Shown here: one piece after another, positions 42,939 to 51,559 of the stretch
Layout: the number at the start of each line of letters is the position of its first letter
Position numbering within the stretch: the first letter of the stretch is position 1
Source of the DNA: Sphaerisporangium krabiense
GTDB taxonomy: Bacteria; Actinomycetota; Actinomycetes; Streptosporangiales; Streptosporangiaceae
Length of the DNA stretch: 64,000 nucleotides
Assembly (NCBI RefSeq): GCF_014200435.1
Contig: NZ_JACHBR010000001.1
Coordinates: forward strand, 2,542,001-2,606,000
Reading direction: 5' to 3'
Program-made: the position numbers and the translations under genes
The notes under the pieces: generated by a model
What the model saw: only the letters and a program-made list of their open reading frames with translations
Database searches by the model: none
What the model was told of the DNA's origin: nothing

Positions 42939-42967
42939 ATACTATTTTAGTGACGCTTCGTAGTCAA
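42939..42967 (-). promoter_or_regulatory. Near-consensus promoter directed toward attR
   Basis: On the minus strand TTGACT, a 17-bp spacer and TAGTAT. It sits in an AT-rich island in otherwise GC-rich DNA, between the AA10-like gene and attR. Confidence 0.5.
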
Positions 42968-43101
42968 TCATGTACTCCTAGTAGGGTACGGTGACCTCAT
43001 GCTCCTGCATGGATGAGGCGACTCCTTTGTGCCGTTCGCCTCGTCCCGCCGCGAGCAGACATCACCGGTGCCCGGCGCACCGGCGGCGAGCGGAGAGAAA
43101 A
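42968..43101. other. Leader of the AA10-like gene
   Basis: No gene; GAGAGAAAA at 43093-43101 is the ribosome site for ATG 43102. No hydrophobic signal sequence can be read in any frame here. Confidence 0.5.
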
Positions 43102-43710
43102 ATGGCCATGGAAGATGTAGACGTCGCTCCCAGGCATGGGCGGGTAACGCATCCACGTTCTCGTGCGGACATCGAGTTCAATAGCGGCTGGCTGGCCAAC
43201 GCGCTGGAAGGGGGCAAGTTCTTCCCGGCGACCCGGATCGGGCTGACCGACCCGGACGTGCCGACGGATGTTCCCAGCGGACCCAAGCCGGTACCGCCGG
43301 ACGGGCAGATCGCCAGTGGCGGAAGCGAGCCGGAGGCGGTCAGGCTTGATGAGGTGCGCGACTGGCCGAAGGTCGATCTGCGCTCGGGGGCTGAGGTTCC
43401 GTTCCAGTGGAGCTTCTCGGCCAAGCACAAGACGCGCCGTTACAACTACTTCGTGACCAAGGAAGGCTGGGACCCCCAGGCGCCGCTGAGCCGCGACCAG
43501 TTCGAGCCCGAGCCGTTCGCGACCTACAAGCCCTACGGCGACATCCCGCAGTGGGAGATGCCGGACGCCAGCCAGGACCCGCACCTGGACAAGCCGCACA
43601 CGATCAGGCTGCCGGAGCGCTCCGGCTACCACGTGATCCTCGGCGTGTGGGAGGTCGCCGACACCGGCCACGCCTTCTACCAGGTCATCGACGGCAACTT
43701 CACTCAGTAG
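43102..43710 (+). CDS. AA10 LPMO / chitin-binding-like protein without a signal peptide
   Basis: 202 aa. HGRVTHPRSRADIEF (from residue 13), DWPKVDLRSGAEVPFQWSFS, AKHKTRRYNYFVTKEGWDP, ERSGYHVILGVWEVADTGHAFYQVID: the order and spacing match AA10 lytic polysaccharide monooxygenases, with candidate copper ligands His13 and the His of AKHKTRR, and the axial-side Phe/Tyr. However, MAMEDVDVAPR precedes His13 with no signal peptide, so the N-terminal amino-histidine brace needs another cleavage or is not formed. Copper oxidation of chitin or cellulose is therefore uncertain. Confidence 0.72.
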   Translation: MAMEDVDVAPRHGRVTHPRSRADIEFNSGWLANALEGGKFFPATRIGLTDPDVPTDVPSGPKPVPPDGQIASGGSEPEAVRLDEVRDWPKVDLRSGAEVPFQWSFSAKHKTRRYNYFVTKEGWDPQAPLSRDQFEPEPFATYKPYGDIPQWEMPDASQDPHLDKPHTIRLPERSGYHVILGVWEVADTGHAFYQVIDGNFTQ

Positions 43711-44017
43711 AGCACGCCTGGGCCAGCCACCTGCCGGCCGGTCTTCTTCCCGGCCGGCCGGAAGGAGACCGGCGGCCTCGCGGCGTTCGGTGGCGGCGAT
43801 CCCGTCGACGTAGCGTCCGGCGCGCCGTTCCCGCCCGTACTCGGCGGCCGCGGCCAGGACCGCGAACATGAAGGGAAGAAATCGACCGGGAACGCGCGGA
43901 CGCACTGGCCGCGCTGGAGCAGGCGCGCGCCGCCGTGTCGGCCGCGCCAAGGCCCGCCTCAGCCGGGCTTGCTAAGCCGAGGTCGAGATGGTTGGCCATG
44001 CTTGGCGCGGGCCGGGA
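43711..44017. other. Intergenic region with possible recombinase remnant
   Basis: 307 bp. A GC-rich inverted repeat (CCGGCCGG) around 43733-43760 could terminate the AA10-like gene. The minus strand 43726-43872 carries a decayed serine-recombinase-like segment. Confidence 0.4.
43726..43872 (-). pseudogene. Possible serine recombinase (resolvase/invertase) fragment
   Basis: The minus-strand frame reads FMFAVLAAAAEYGRERRAGR then YVDGIAATERREAAG, resembling the resolvase helix E region (x-x-LAAxAEfERxLIxERTxxGlAAAR). No start, catalytic Ser domain or HTH is present. Confidence 0.3.
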
Positions 44018-45064
44018 TCAGCCGTCCGGGTCCTTTGGAGTCGCCTCCACGATGGACAGGACGGTACCGGTGGGGACGACGCGGGACAGCTGTAGATCGG
44101 CCGCCTCGAAAAGCCGAGAGAACTCCTGCGCCGTGCGCTCACGACCGACCAGGGAAGCCATCAGCAGAAGGTCGACGAGCTTCGCCTGGTGCGGGGCGTT
44201 GCCGGGGGGAACGACCGCGTCGATGACCAGGATCCGCCCGCCCGGCCGCATCGCCGTACGGCAGTTGCGCAGAATGGTCACGCACTGGTCGTCGTCCCAG
44301 TCGTGCAGGATGCGCTTCAGCAGGTAGACGTCCCCTTTGGGGACCTCGGTGAAGAAGTCCCCCACGGCCGGTTCCCAGCGGCCACCGGTCTCCGTCACGT
44401 CCAGCAGGTGGTGTCGCAGGACGTGCTCGGCGTCGAAGAGCACACCCCGCAGGCCGCCCCTACGGCCCAGCACCGCCAGCAGCAGCCCGCCCTGGCCGCC
44501 GCCGACGTCGACGACGACGCCCGAGTCGGGAAATTCGTAGGCCGCGGCGATCGGCGCGTTCTCCTGGGCGGACATGGCCGCCATCCCATGGTGGAAGATG
44601 GCCGCCGTCGCCTGATCTTGTGCGAAATGGTCGAAGAACGGCATGCCGAAGATGTCGTCGAACGCTGGGCCGCCCCGCTGCAGGCAGCGTTCCATCTCGC
44701 CGGCGGGCCGCCACATCGACTGGTCCGTGAGCATCAGTACGGCCGACCGCGCGGACAGGGGCGCGTCCGTGCGCAGCGCGTCCCCCGTAGGCGTGAGGCG
44801 GAACCGGCCGTCGTCCAACTCCTCGAAGATCCCGCGGGTCGCCGACACCCGCAGGGCCCGGTACAGGCTCTGTGTGTCGACACCCGTAAGCCGGGCCAGG
44901 TCTTCGACGGTACGCGGACCGTCCGCGAGATGATCTGCCACGCCGGTCGCGGCCATGGCCCGCAGGGCGGCGGGGTAATAGAACATGAGCGCTTCGTCGA
45001 TCAGGAAGGACGCCGACGCCCGGCCGTCGGCGGGCGCGCTGTCCTGTTCGTGGCGGCCTTCCAT
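44018..45064 (-). CDS. SAM-dependent O-methyltransferase, plant-type (family 2)
   Basis: 348 aa from ATG 45064, preceded by GGGAGG. A dimerisation winged helix at the N-terminus (ADHLADGPRTVEDLARLTGV, then DTQSLYRALR) is followed by the Rossmann domain: VVVDVGGGQGGLLLAVLGRR (about residues 187-206), ILHDWDDDQCVTILRNC, and RILVIDAVVPPGNAPHQAKL. The catalytic His is in LHDWDD. Relatives methylate hydroxyls on polyketide or aromatic products. No biosynthetic cluster is adjacent, so the substrate is unknown. Confidence 0.88.
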   Translation of the reverse strand: MEGRHEQDSAPADGRASASFLIDEALMFYYPAALRAMAATGVADHLADGPRTVEDLARLTGVDTQSLYRALRVSATRGIFEELDDGRFRLTPTGDALRTDAPLSARSAVLMLTDQSMWRPAGEMERCLQRGGPAFDDIFGMPFFDHFAQDQATAAIFHHGMAAMSAQENAPIAAAYEFPDSGVVVDVGGGQGGLLLAVLGRRGGLRGVLFDAEHVLRHHLLDVTETGGRWEPAVGDFFTEVPKGDVYLLKRILHDWDDDQCVTILRNCRTAMRPGGRILVIDAVVPPGNAPHQAKLVDLLLMASLVGRERTAQEFSRLFEAADLQLSRVVPTGTVLSIVEATPKDPDG

Positions 45065-45687
45065 CGAGGTGCCTCCCTTGGTGGGATCCGCGTGCTCTTC
45101 GCCGGCGCGACGGAGCACGCCGTCCGCCGATTCTGCGGTGTGGGACCTCGTTCGAGCCTAGGGGCCCGCCGGATTCTCGACCATTGGTCCAGGGGGCGAT
45201 ATCCGGCTGCACCGTGAGTGAGCATAGTGTCGCGCGCGTCACCGACCCGGTCGGCCGGTTCCGCGCGTTCACTGCGATCCGCCGCACAGGGGACGGCATC
45301 GTCAGGCCACGGTGAGCTGTTAGCCGACCCGCCTGATCTTTTGCCGCTGTCTTGACCATGTCTATGATTCCGGTGCCTGCGGGCTGGGTTGAAAGGAAGG
45401 GGTACTGGGGTGACGTAAATCAAGCGCACCATCTATCCCGTATTACCGCCGACCGGAAACTGATCGAGCGGCCCGGCCGTCGCTCACGTGGTGGAATGAT
45501 CGACCGCCGAACGCCACATCGGCGCCACCGGCCGGCTCACCTGATCGCTTCTTGTCTGCGAGCCGTTGACCGTGCATACCCCTATCCCATCGACGGGTTC
45601 CGCGGTCGGCTCGCGCTTTCCGGTCCGGCCTATCAAAAGGCATGCTGCGCCGTTATCGATTCGGCCGCGTGACATCGGGAGGACGTT
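45065..45687. other. Divergent intergenic region
   Basis: 623 bp with no gene that has a ribosome site or coding bias. It must hold the promoters of the methyltransferase (left) and the TCD1-STAND pair (right). Confidence 0.45.
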
Positions 45688-46041
45688 ATGAGTGATCGTC
45701 TTGTGCGCACGGTGGAGGTGCCGGTAGGCGGGGACGAGATCGTCCGTGTGCAGATCCGCGAAGTGGACGAAACGCTCGTTCGGGTGGGCAGAGGCGACCG
45801 CCCCATAGTGCGGGCCCAACGATCGCTCGGGCAGATGCTGGACACCGTTCGCCCCGTGGCCGAGAGCTTTGTCACCCGGTTTCAGGACCTCGCCAACGCG
45901 CCGGACGAGATCGTGCTGGAGTTCGGGGTCTCGCTGTCGGCCGAAGCGGACATCGTCATCGCGAGCACGGCGACCGAGGCCAACTTCTCGGTGAGCCTGA
46001 CGTGGAAACGCGGCGAGAGGCCGGGCGCGACCGGCGAGTGA
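45688..46041 (+). CDS. Trypsin-co-occurring domain (TCD1, CU044_2847) protein
   Basis: 117 aa with GGGAGGA before the ATG. EVPVGGDEIVRVQIREVDET, RAQRSLGQMLDTVRPVAESF and EIVLEFGVSLSAEADIVIAS match the small TCD1 family, which occurs next to trypsin-STAND proteins in actinobacterial conflict systems. It probably binds or is processed by the protease domain of its neighbour. The 45-bp gap and same direction indicate one operon. Confidence 0.85.
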   Translation: MSDRLVRTVEVPVGGDEIVRVQIREVDETLVRVGRGDRPIVRAQRSLGQMLDTVRPVAESFVTRFQDLANAPDEIVLEFGVSLSAEADIVIASTATEANFSVSLTWKRGERPGATGE

Positions 46042-46086
46042 CCGGCAGGGGGGATTCGGTCCGGCCTGAGGTGCGGAGGAGACCAG

Positions 46087-49000
46087 ATGGCGCAGACGGC
46101 ACGGACCTGGTCGGGCAGCCCGGACGAGGCCATCGCCGCAGCGGTCGTCCAGGTCAGGGGACAGCACGGCGCGCTGGGGGGCGCGGGCTTTCTCATCACC
46201 CCGGACCTGGTGCTGACCTGCGCCCACGTGGTGTCGGACGCGCTGGAGAAGTCCCGGTGGGAACCCGTGGCCACGGGGACGCCGGTCATGGTGGAGTTCC
46301 CGCTGCGGGAGTCGCCGAACGGCGGTGACGGACGGCGGACGTGGCACGCCATGGTCGAGGACTGGGTGCCGATCAGGGCCGAGCGGACCGGCGACATCGC
46401 CGTCCTCCGGCTGCCCGAGCCCGTCCCCGGCACCCGCCCGCTCCCCATGGCCGACCCCGACAGGGTGCAGGGCGGCGAGGTGCGGGCGGTGGGATTCCCC
46501 CGTGACGCGCCGGGCGGGACCTGGTTCGACGGCAGGATCAGCGGCGCGACGGGCGAGGGCTGGATGGAGCTGTCGAGGGCCAGCGGACAGACCGTCCACG
46601 TCAAGCCCGGTTTCAGCGGCAGTCCCGTCTGGCACAACGGGCTGAGCGCGGTGGTCGGCCTGCTGGTGGCCGCGCAGCCGGCGGGCGACGCCCAGCAGGC
46701 TTACGCGCTGCGCACGCGGACCATCGTGCGGGAGATTCCCGGACTCGGCCCCGTCATCCGCCCGCCCTCCCCTTTCCGCGGCCTGAAGCCCTACGAGGAA
46801 GGCGACGCCGACCTCTTCTTCGGGCGCGAGGAGGACATCGCCGACGTCGTCACGGCCCTGCGCGGGGCGCGCACCGTGACCGTCTACGGACCTTCGGGCT
46901 GTGGCAAGTCCTCCCTGGCCCTGGCCGGCGTGGTGCCCCGGATGCGGGCGGACGGACACGAGGTGCTGGCGTTCAACGCGGGGTTGATCTCCTCCATGCG
47001 GGCCGCGCTGGCCACCGAGCTGTACGAGGCCGTCCGGTCCGGGCGGTACGGGCCCGCGCGTGCGGACGGCGCCGATCAGGTCGAGGCATGGCTCGCGGGC
47101 AAGGGGTTCGCCGACACGCTGCACCGTGTCCGGGGGACGATGTCCGGCGATCTGCTCGTCGTCCTCGACCAGGCGGAAGGGCTCCTGAACCGTACCCAAG
47201 CGGAGATCGACGAACTCGCCGACCTGCTGTTCCCACGGCACCGCCCGATCGGCGGGGTACGGATTCTGGTCACGTTGCGTTCCGACCTGATGGACCCGGT
47301 TCTGAGACACCCGCGCCTGGGGCCCGCGTTGCTCGGCGGAACGACGTTGCCGCTCGCGCCCATGTCCGGCGAGCAGTTGGAGGAGGTGATCGTCAAACCC
47401 GTCGAGCGGCTCGCGGCCGTGGCCTACGAACCGGGGCTGACCCGGCGCATCCTGGACGACGCGGGCGGCGAGCCGGGCATCCTCCCGCTGCTGGGTTTCG
47501 TGCTGCAGCAGTTGTGGGAACAGCAGGACGGCGGCTACCTGCGGAACGCGGCCTACGAAGAGATGCAGGGCGTGTCCGGCGCGCTGAGACACCACGCCGA
47601 GCAGGCATGGCACGATCGGGTCGACGGCGAGCCGGGCACGGAGGGGGCGGCGCGGCGGCTGCTCACCAAACTGGTGCGGATGCTGCCCGGCAGCCAGATC
47701 GTGCTGCGCCGCAGGCTCACCCGGGACGAGGTGGACGAGACACAGTGGGAGCTCGTGCGGGCGTTCGCCGAGCGGCGGCTGCTGGTATTGCACGGCGGCG
47801 AGGGCGAACCGGAGAGCGCGGAACTGGCCCATGAGGCGCTGATCACGGCATGGCCCGCGCTGCGGGACCAGGTGGCGGCGGACAGGAAGTTCCTGGCCGG
47901 GAGGGCGGAGCTGGCCCATGACCTGCAGCGCTGGCAGCACGGCGCGCAGTCCGCGGGCCTCCTGCCGACCAGGGGAGAACTGCAGGCGATCGACCAATGG
48001 CTGGGCGGGCGTGAGCGCGAACTGGCCGAAGAGGAACGTGAGTTCCTGGCCGCGGCCCGCCGGCGGATCCGGAAGCTACGACGGCGTACCCGCGCGGCGC
48101 ATACCGCGGTGGCCATGGTGCTCGCACTGATCGTGGCCCTGGTCGGGTTTCTCGTCAACCAGATGCGGGTCAGCGCGGAGCGGGCGGACGAGAGCAGGTC
48201 ACGCGCGCTGGCCGGTTCCACAGGGGAGATGGCCGAGGAGGACCCTGGGCTCGCGGCCCTGGCGGCCATCGCCGCGTACGACATCGCGCCGACGCAGGAG
48301 GCCCGTAACGCGCTGTTGCAGCAATACGATCGGCTCAAGGACGTCGCCTGGATGCTGACGGGCTCCGAGGGGCCGATCCTGGACACCGCGATGAGCGCCG
48401 ACGGCACAGTGACGCTGGCCTCCTCCGAGCGCGGCCGCGCGACCCTGTTCATCCGCCAGGCCGGCGGCAGGGTCCTGCGCGAGCATCTCGGTCCCGCAGG
48501 CAGGTCGCTCTTCCCGCTGGTCAGCAGGGACGGCCGGCGCATCGCCTACATGCTGGAGGGGGACGACTCCATAACCTGGCACGATGTGCGTTACACGGCG
48601 CACGACATCGTTGTAGGACCAGCACATCGGCTGCGCGGCGCCGCATTCCGGGCATATATGTCGGGAGGACGGGTCGGTAGCTTCGACATCGTCGCCTTCT
48701 CACCGGGTGCGGATCGGATCGCCACGGTGGCGTTCGACGGACGGTTGCGGGTGTGGGACCTGGCGACACAGCGGCTCCAGGAGCTGCCGGGTCGTCTCCC
48801 TGCCTTGCGGCAGGTGTGGTTCGGCTCGGATGAGAACACGCTCGTGGCCGCGCGGCGGGACCGTGGAAACTCCCTGGTGTCCCTTGATCTCCGCACCGGC
48901 GACGTGCGGGAACTGGAAGATCCCCACAACGGCTCAACGTGGGGTGCGATGGACGCCGAGGTATCGGCGGACGGAAGCATCCTGGCGGTCTGCCGTGAGT

Positions 49001-50382
49001 CGTTCAAGCCACACGATAAACCGGTCTATCGGATCGTCCGCGTGTCCGACGGGCGGGAGTTGGTCCGCTACGCCGTGCCCTCGGACTCCTACGCCAGTTG
49101 CCGGCGCCCCGCCATCGACCTGACAGGCGAGCACGTCGCGATCGGTGACGTAGCCGGTCAGTGGCTGGTTTTCGACACTCGGTCGGGCGCGCCCCCCAAA
49201 CGGTTCATCGGTCCTGAATTCACCTCCGGCCAGGTCGGTCCCCTGCTCGGCACGCCGAGCGACCTCATAGTGGTTCACACTGACGAGATCGGCGTGACCG
49301 GCTGGAGAATCTCCGCGGACGGCGGATTGCGGGCGTTGAGCCCGCCGGAACTACTCGACCGAGGTCGCACCATGGTCGTCCGCCTCGGAAAAGACGGCGG
49401 CAAGGTCGATGACCGGCTGGCGGTCATCGAGACCGAAGGGCAAGGAAGAACGCTCGCCGAGGTCCGCTTCGCCCCCATACCCTCCGACCCGAATCTGCTG
49501 TTGACCGTCAACCGTGCCGAGACGCTAGTTGCTGATATGGCCGACCGCAACAAGTTCGTGATCTACGATCTTCCGCGACTGCGCAAGGTGACCGAGATCA
49601 CCACCCGTATGCCCCCGGTGCGCAAGGATGGGAAACACGAACAGGTGGAGTCCTTCTTCCTCACCGGTGAGGAACTGGTCACGGTCTCCGGAAGTGTGAT
49701 CGAACACTGGAACGCTCGCGATGGCCGCCGCCTGTCCGATCCACTCGACATTCACGATCTTTACCCTGATCTCAAGGGATTCTCTGTTCAGCGGCATTAC
49801 AAGCCGGGATATGTGCAGATCACCAACGCGGGCGACCATACCCTGCGCGCCGTTCGGCTGGCGGCCCGCGCGGAGAATCCGGATCTGCGGATCCGCCTCG
49901 GAATCGACGCGGCCACCGCATGGGTCGAGCCCAGCGGTCGCTACGCCATCGTGCTGACCCAGAAGCAGATGATCGAGCTGTGGTCGGTGCAGGACCGTCT
50001 GCGACCGCGGAAGCTCCTGCCTGCCACCGGACCGTTGTCCGCGGATGAGTCGAAGTTAGGGATCTTTTCAGATGGCGGATCGGAGAGTGCCGGATTCTTC
50101 CTGGCCTATGGGCGCTCCGTGCGCTTCATGAGAGTGACCGGCTCCGGTGATGTCGACGTGGCCTCCTACGTTTTCTCCGGCCGGCAGATCTTCGTAGCGT
50201 CGACTGAGGACGGGAAGGCCCTGCTGAGGAGACGCACGTCCGGAGGCGTTGTAGATCTGTTCCGGCTCGATCCTGACGTATGGAAATCTCACCTGTGCGA
50301 TGTTTTCGGACGCGACCTCACCGAGGAGGAACGCCGCGGCCAGCTCCGGGGCGTGCCGGACGTCATATGCCCACCCCGGTGA
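46087..50382 (+). CDS. Trypsin-like protease / nSTAND1 NTPase / WD40-like conflict protein
   Basis: 1431 aa. The protease triad is visible as His in LTCAHVV (about residue 43), Asp in DIAVLRLPE (about 103) and Ser in GFSGSPVWH (about 178). The nSTAND1 NTPase begins at FRGLKPYEEGDADLFFGRE (about 231), with Walker A GPSGCGKSSLALAG (about 267) and Walker B LLVVLDQAEG (about 355). A membrane helix AVAMVLALIVALVGFLVNQ (about 674) is followed by ~700 residues of degenerate WD40-type repeats (for example RLRVWDLATQRLQELPG). The architecture implies sensing by the propeller, NTP-driven oligomerisation and proteolysis as effector, as proposed for counter-invader STAND systems. Confidence 0.9.
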   Translation: MAQTARTWSGSPDEAIAAAVVQVRGQHGALGGAGFLITPDLVLTCAHVVSDALEKSRWEPVATGTPVMVEFPLRESPNGGDGRRTWHAMVEDWVPIRAERTGDIAVLRLPEPVPGTRPLPMADPDRVQGGEVRAVGFPRDAPGGTWFDGRISGATGEGWMELSRASGQTVHVKPGFSGSPVWHNGLSAVVGLLVAAQPAGDAQQAYALRTRTIVREIPGLGPVIRPPSPFRGLKPYEEGDADLFFGREEDIADVVTALRGARTVTVYGPSGCGKSSLALAGVVPRMRADGHEVLAFNAGLISSMRAALATELYEAVRSGRYGPARADGADQVEAWLAGKGFADTLHRVRGTMSGDLLVVLDQAEGLLNRTQAEIDELADLLFPRHRPIGGVRILVTLRSDLMDPVLRHPRLGPALLGGTTLPLAPMSGEQLEEVIVKPVERLAAVAYEPGLTRRILDDAGGEPGILPLLGFVLQQLWEQQDGGYLRNAAYEEMQGVSGALRHHAEQAWHDRVDGEPGTEGAARRLLTKLVRMLPGSQIVLRRRLTRDEVDETQWELVRAFAERRLLVLHGGEGEPESAELAHEALITAWPALRDQVAADRKFLAGRAELAHDLQRWQHGAQSAGLLPTRGELQAIDQWLGGRERELAEEEREFLAAARRRIRKLRRRTRAAHTAVAMVLALIVALVGFLVNQMRVSAERADESRSRALAGSTGEMAEEDPGLAALAAIAAYDIAPTQEARNALLQQYDRLKDVAWMLTGSEGPILDTAMSADGTVTLASSERGRATLFIRQAGGRVLREHLGPAGRSLFPLVSRDGRRIAYMLEGDDSITWHDVRYTAHDIVVGPAHRLRGAAFRAYMSGGRVGSFDIVAFSPGADRIATVAFDGRLRVWDLATQRLQELPGRLPALRQVWFGSDENTLVAARRDRGNSLVSLDLRTGDVRELEDPHNGSTWGAMDAEVSADGSILAVCRESFKPHDKPVYRIVRVSDGRELVRYAVPSDSYASCRRPAIDLTGEHVAIGDVAGQWLVFDTRSGAPPKRFIGPEFTSGQVGPLLGTPSDLIVVHTDEIGVTGWRISADGGLRALSPPELLDRGRTMVVRLGKDGGKVDDRLAVIETEGQGRTLAEVRFAPIPSDPNLLLTVNRAETLVADMADRNKFVIYDLPRLRKVTEITTRMPPVRKDGKHEQVESFFLTGEELVTVSGSVIEHWNARDGRRLSDPLDIHDLYPDLKGFSVQRHYKPGYVQITNAGDHTLRAVRLAARAENPDLRIRLGIDAATAWVEPSGRYAIVLTQKQMIELWSVQDRLRPRKLLPATGPLSADESKLGIFSDGGSESAGFFLAYGRSVRFMRVTGSGDVDVASYVFSGRQIFVASTEDGKALLRRRTSGGVVDLFRLDPDVWKSHLCDVFGRDLTEEERRGQLRGVPDVICPPR

Positions 50383-50400
50383 ACGACCTCGGCGCATGAG

Positions 50401-51384
50401 CTACAACCGACGCAGCGCCTGCATGGCCTCCTTCTCGATGCGTGAGAGATCGTGGAGGATGGCGCCGGCCTGGTCGAGGTATCCCGTGTCGCTGCTTTCT
50501 CCCGCCTTTGCGATCAACGTGGACACGTCCGTCCACAAGGTGGCGGCTTCGGCGTACAGCCTGTGGCCGGTGCGCAGGTCGTCGTCGTCGATCAGCCGGG
50601 TGCATTCGTCGAGGAAGTCGCGGTAGAGGGCGCGGAACAGGGCGCCGCCGGTGCCGCCCTTCTCCATGAGGAGGGCGGCCTGGGGGAGGTCCTGCTGCGG
50701 ATCGTCGGCGCGTGGCAGCCATTCGGGCACCTGTTCGCCGGCCTTCTCGATGCCGCGGTGGCCCAGGTTCGCGATGGGGGCGGCGAGGAAGGCATCGGCG
50801 CAGTGTCTGATGGCGGGGATGATCTGCTCCTGCCAGGGGAGCGGGTGCGCGGGCAGGGTGATGGTGAAGGACCGGTGCCTGGCGGTCATCGGGCCGCGCT
50901 CCGCCCGCGCCTTGGCGAGGGCGGCCCGGCTGGTGCGCACCGCTCCTCCCTGCTGGTCGGTGTCCACGAGGTGGACGTCGTGCTCGTCGTAGCCGTACAT
51001 GGCGACGACATGGCCGCCGAAGTGCACCTTGGAGCGGAAATAGTCCAGGTGGTACGAGTCCAGTTGGAGGCCGACCGGCCGGCCGGCGTCGATGGGGGCG
51101 GCCGCGTTCTCCCACGCCTTACGGGGTGAGGTGGTCTCCTTGGTCGTCAACGTCAGCCCCAGCCTTGCGGCCAGGTTTCTGGTGAGCTCGAAAGGCTTGA
51201 CGCGGCCTCCGAGGAAGGGGAACGCCATGCCCTTGCCGTCCCAATAGACGAAGGACAACCCCGAGCCCAGCCCGAACAGCATGGGCTCGGACAGATCGAG
51301 CCCCTCATGCCGCAGCAGCACCCCCAGCGCGGTCGTCTCGCAGTGCTGCGTGCCGCGGGCCTCGCTGTCCTTCACGATGGTCAT
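50401..51384 (-). CDS. BtrH N-terminal domain / DUF4872 protein
   Basis: 327 aa. The N-terminal papain-like segment starts with TQHCETTALGVLLRHEGLDL (Cys about residue 15) and continues SEPMLFGLGSGLSFVYW; the His is in KVHFGGHVVAMYGYDEHDVH and the Asp in LVDTD. A helical DUF4872 region follows (about 190-320). BtrH transfers an acyl group from ACP to aminoglycoside in butirosin synthesis, but stand-alone relatives are functionally unknown. It converges on the STAND gene with an 18-bp gap. Confidence 0.8.
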   Translation of the reverse strand: MTIVKDSEARGTQHCETTALGVLLRHEGLDLSEPMLFGLGSGLSFVYWDGKGMAFPFLGGRVKPFELTRNLAARLGLTLTTKETTSPRKAWENAAAPIDAGRPVGLQLDSYHLDYFRSKVHFGGHVVAMYGYDEHDVHLVDTDQQGGAVRTSRAALAKARAERGPMTARHRSFTITLPAHPLPWQEQIIPAIRHCADAFLAAPIANLGHRGIEKAGEQVPEWLPRADDPQQDLPQAALLMEKGGTGGALFRALYRDFLDECTRLIDDDDLRTGHRLYAEAATLWTDVSTLIAKAGESSDTGYLDQAGAILHDLSRIEKEAMQALRRL

Positions 51385-51559
51385 GCGTCGCTCTCCTCAT
51401 ACCGCCGCGGCGAACGGCCCCGCACCGTCACCATCCCTGAGACCTCCGAGATCAACCCTGGGGGTCGCCAGGAGCAGCATGGGGCCTCCCACAGTAGGAG
51501 ACTCCAGGGCAGCGGGGCACCGGGGCAACCTGGCAGCCGCGGCCCCTGACGGCGGGCCG

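Noticed and set aside
42997-43950. A 317-codon minus-strand frame across the AA10-like gene
   Set aside because: It is a shadow of that gene except for a short resolvase-like segment, which is reported separately.
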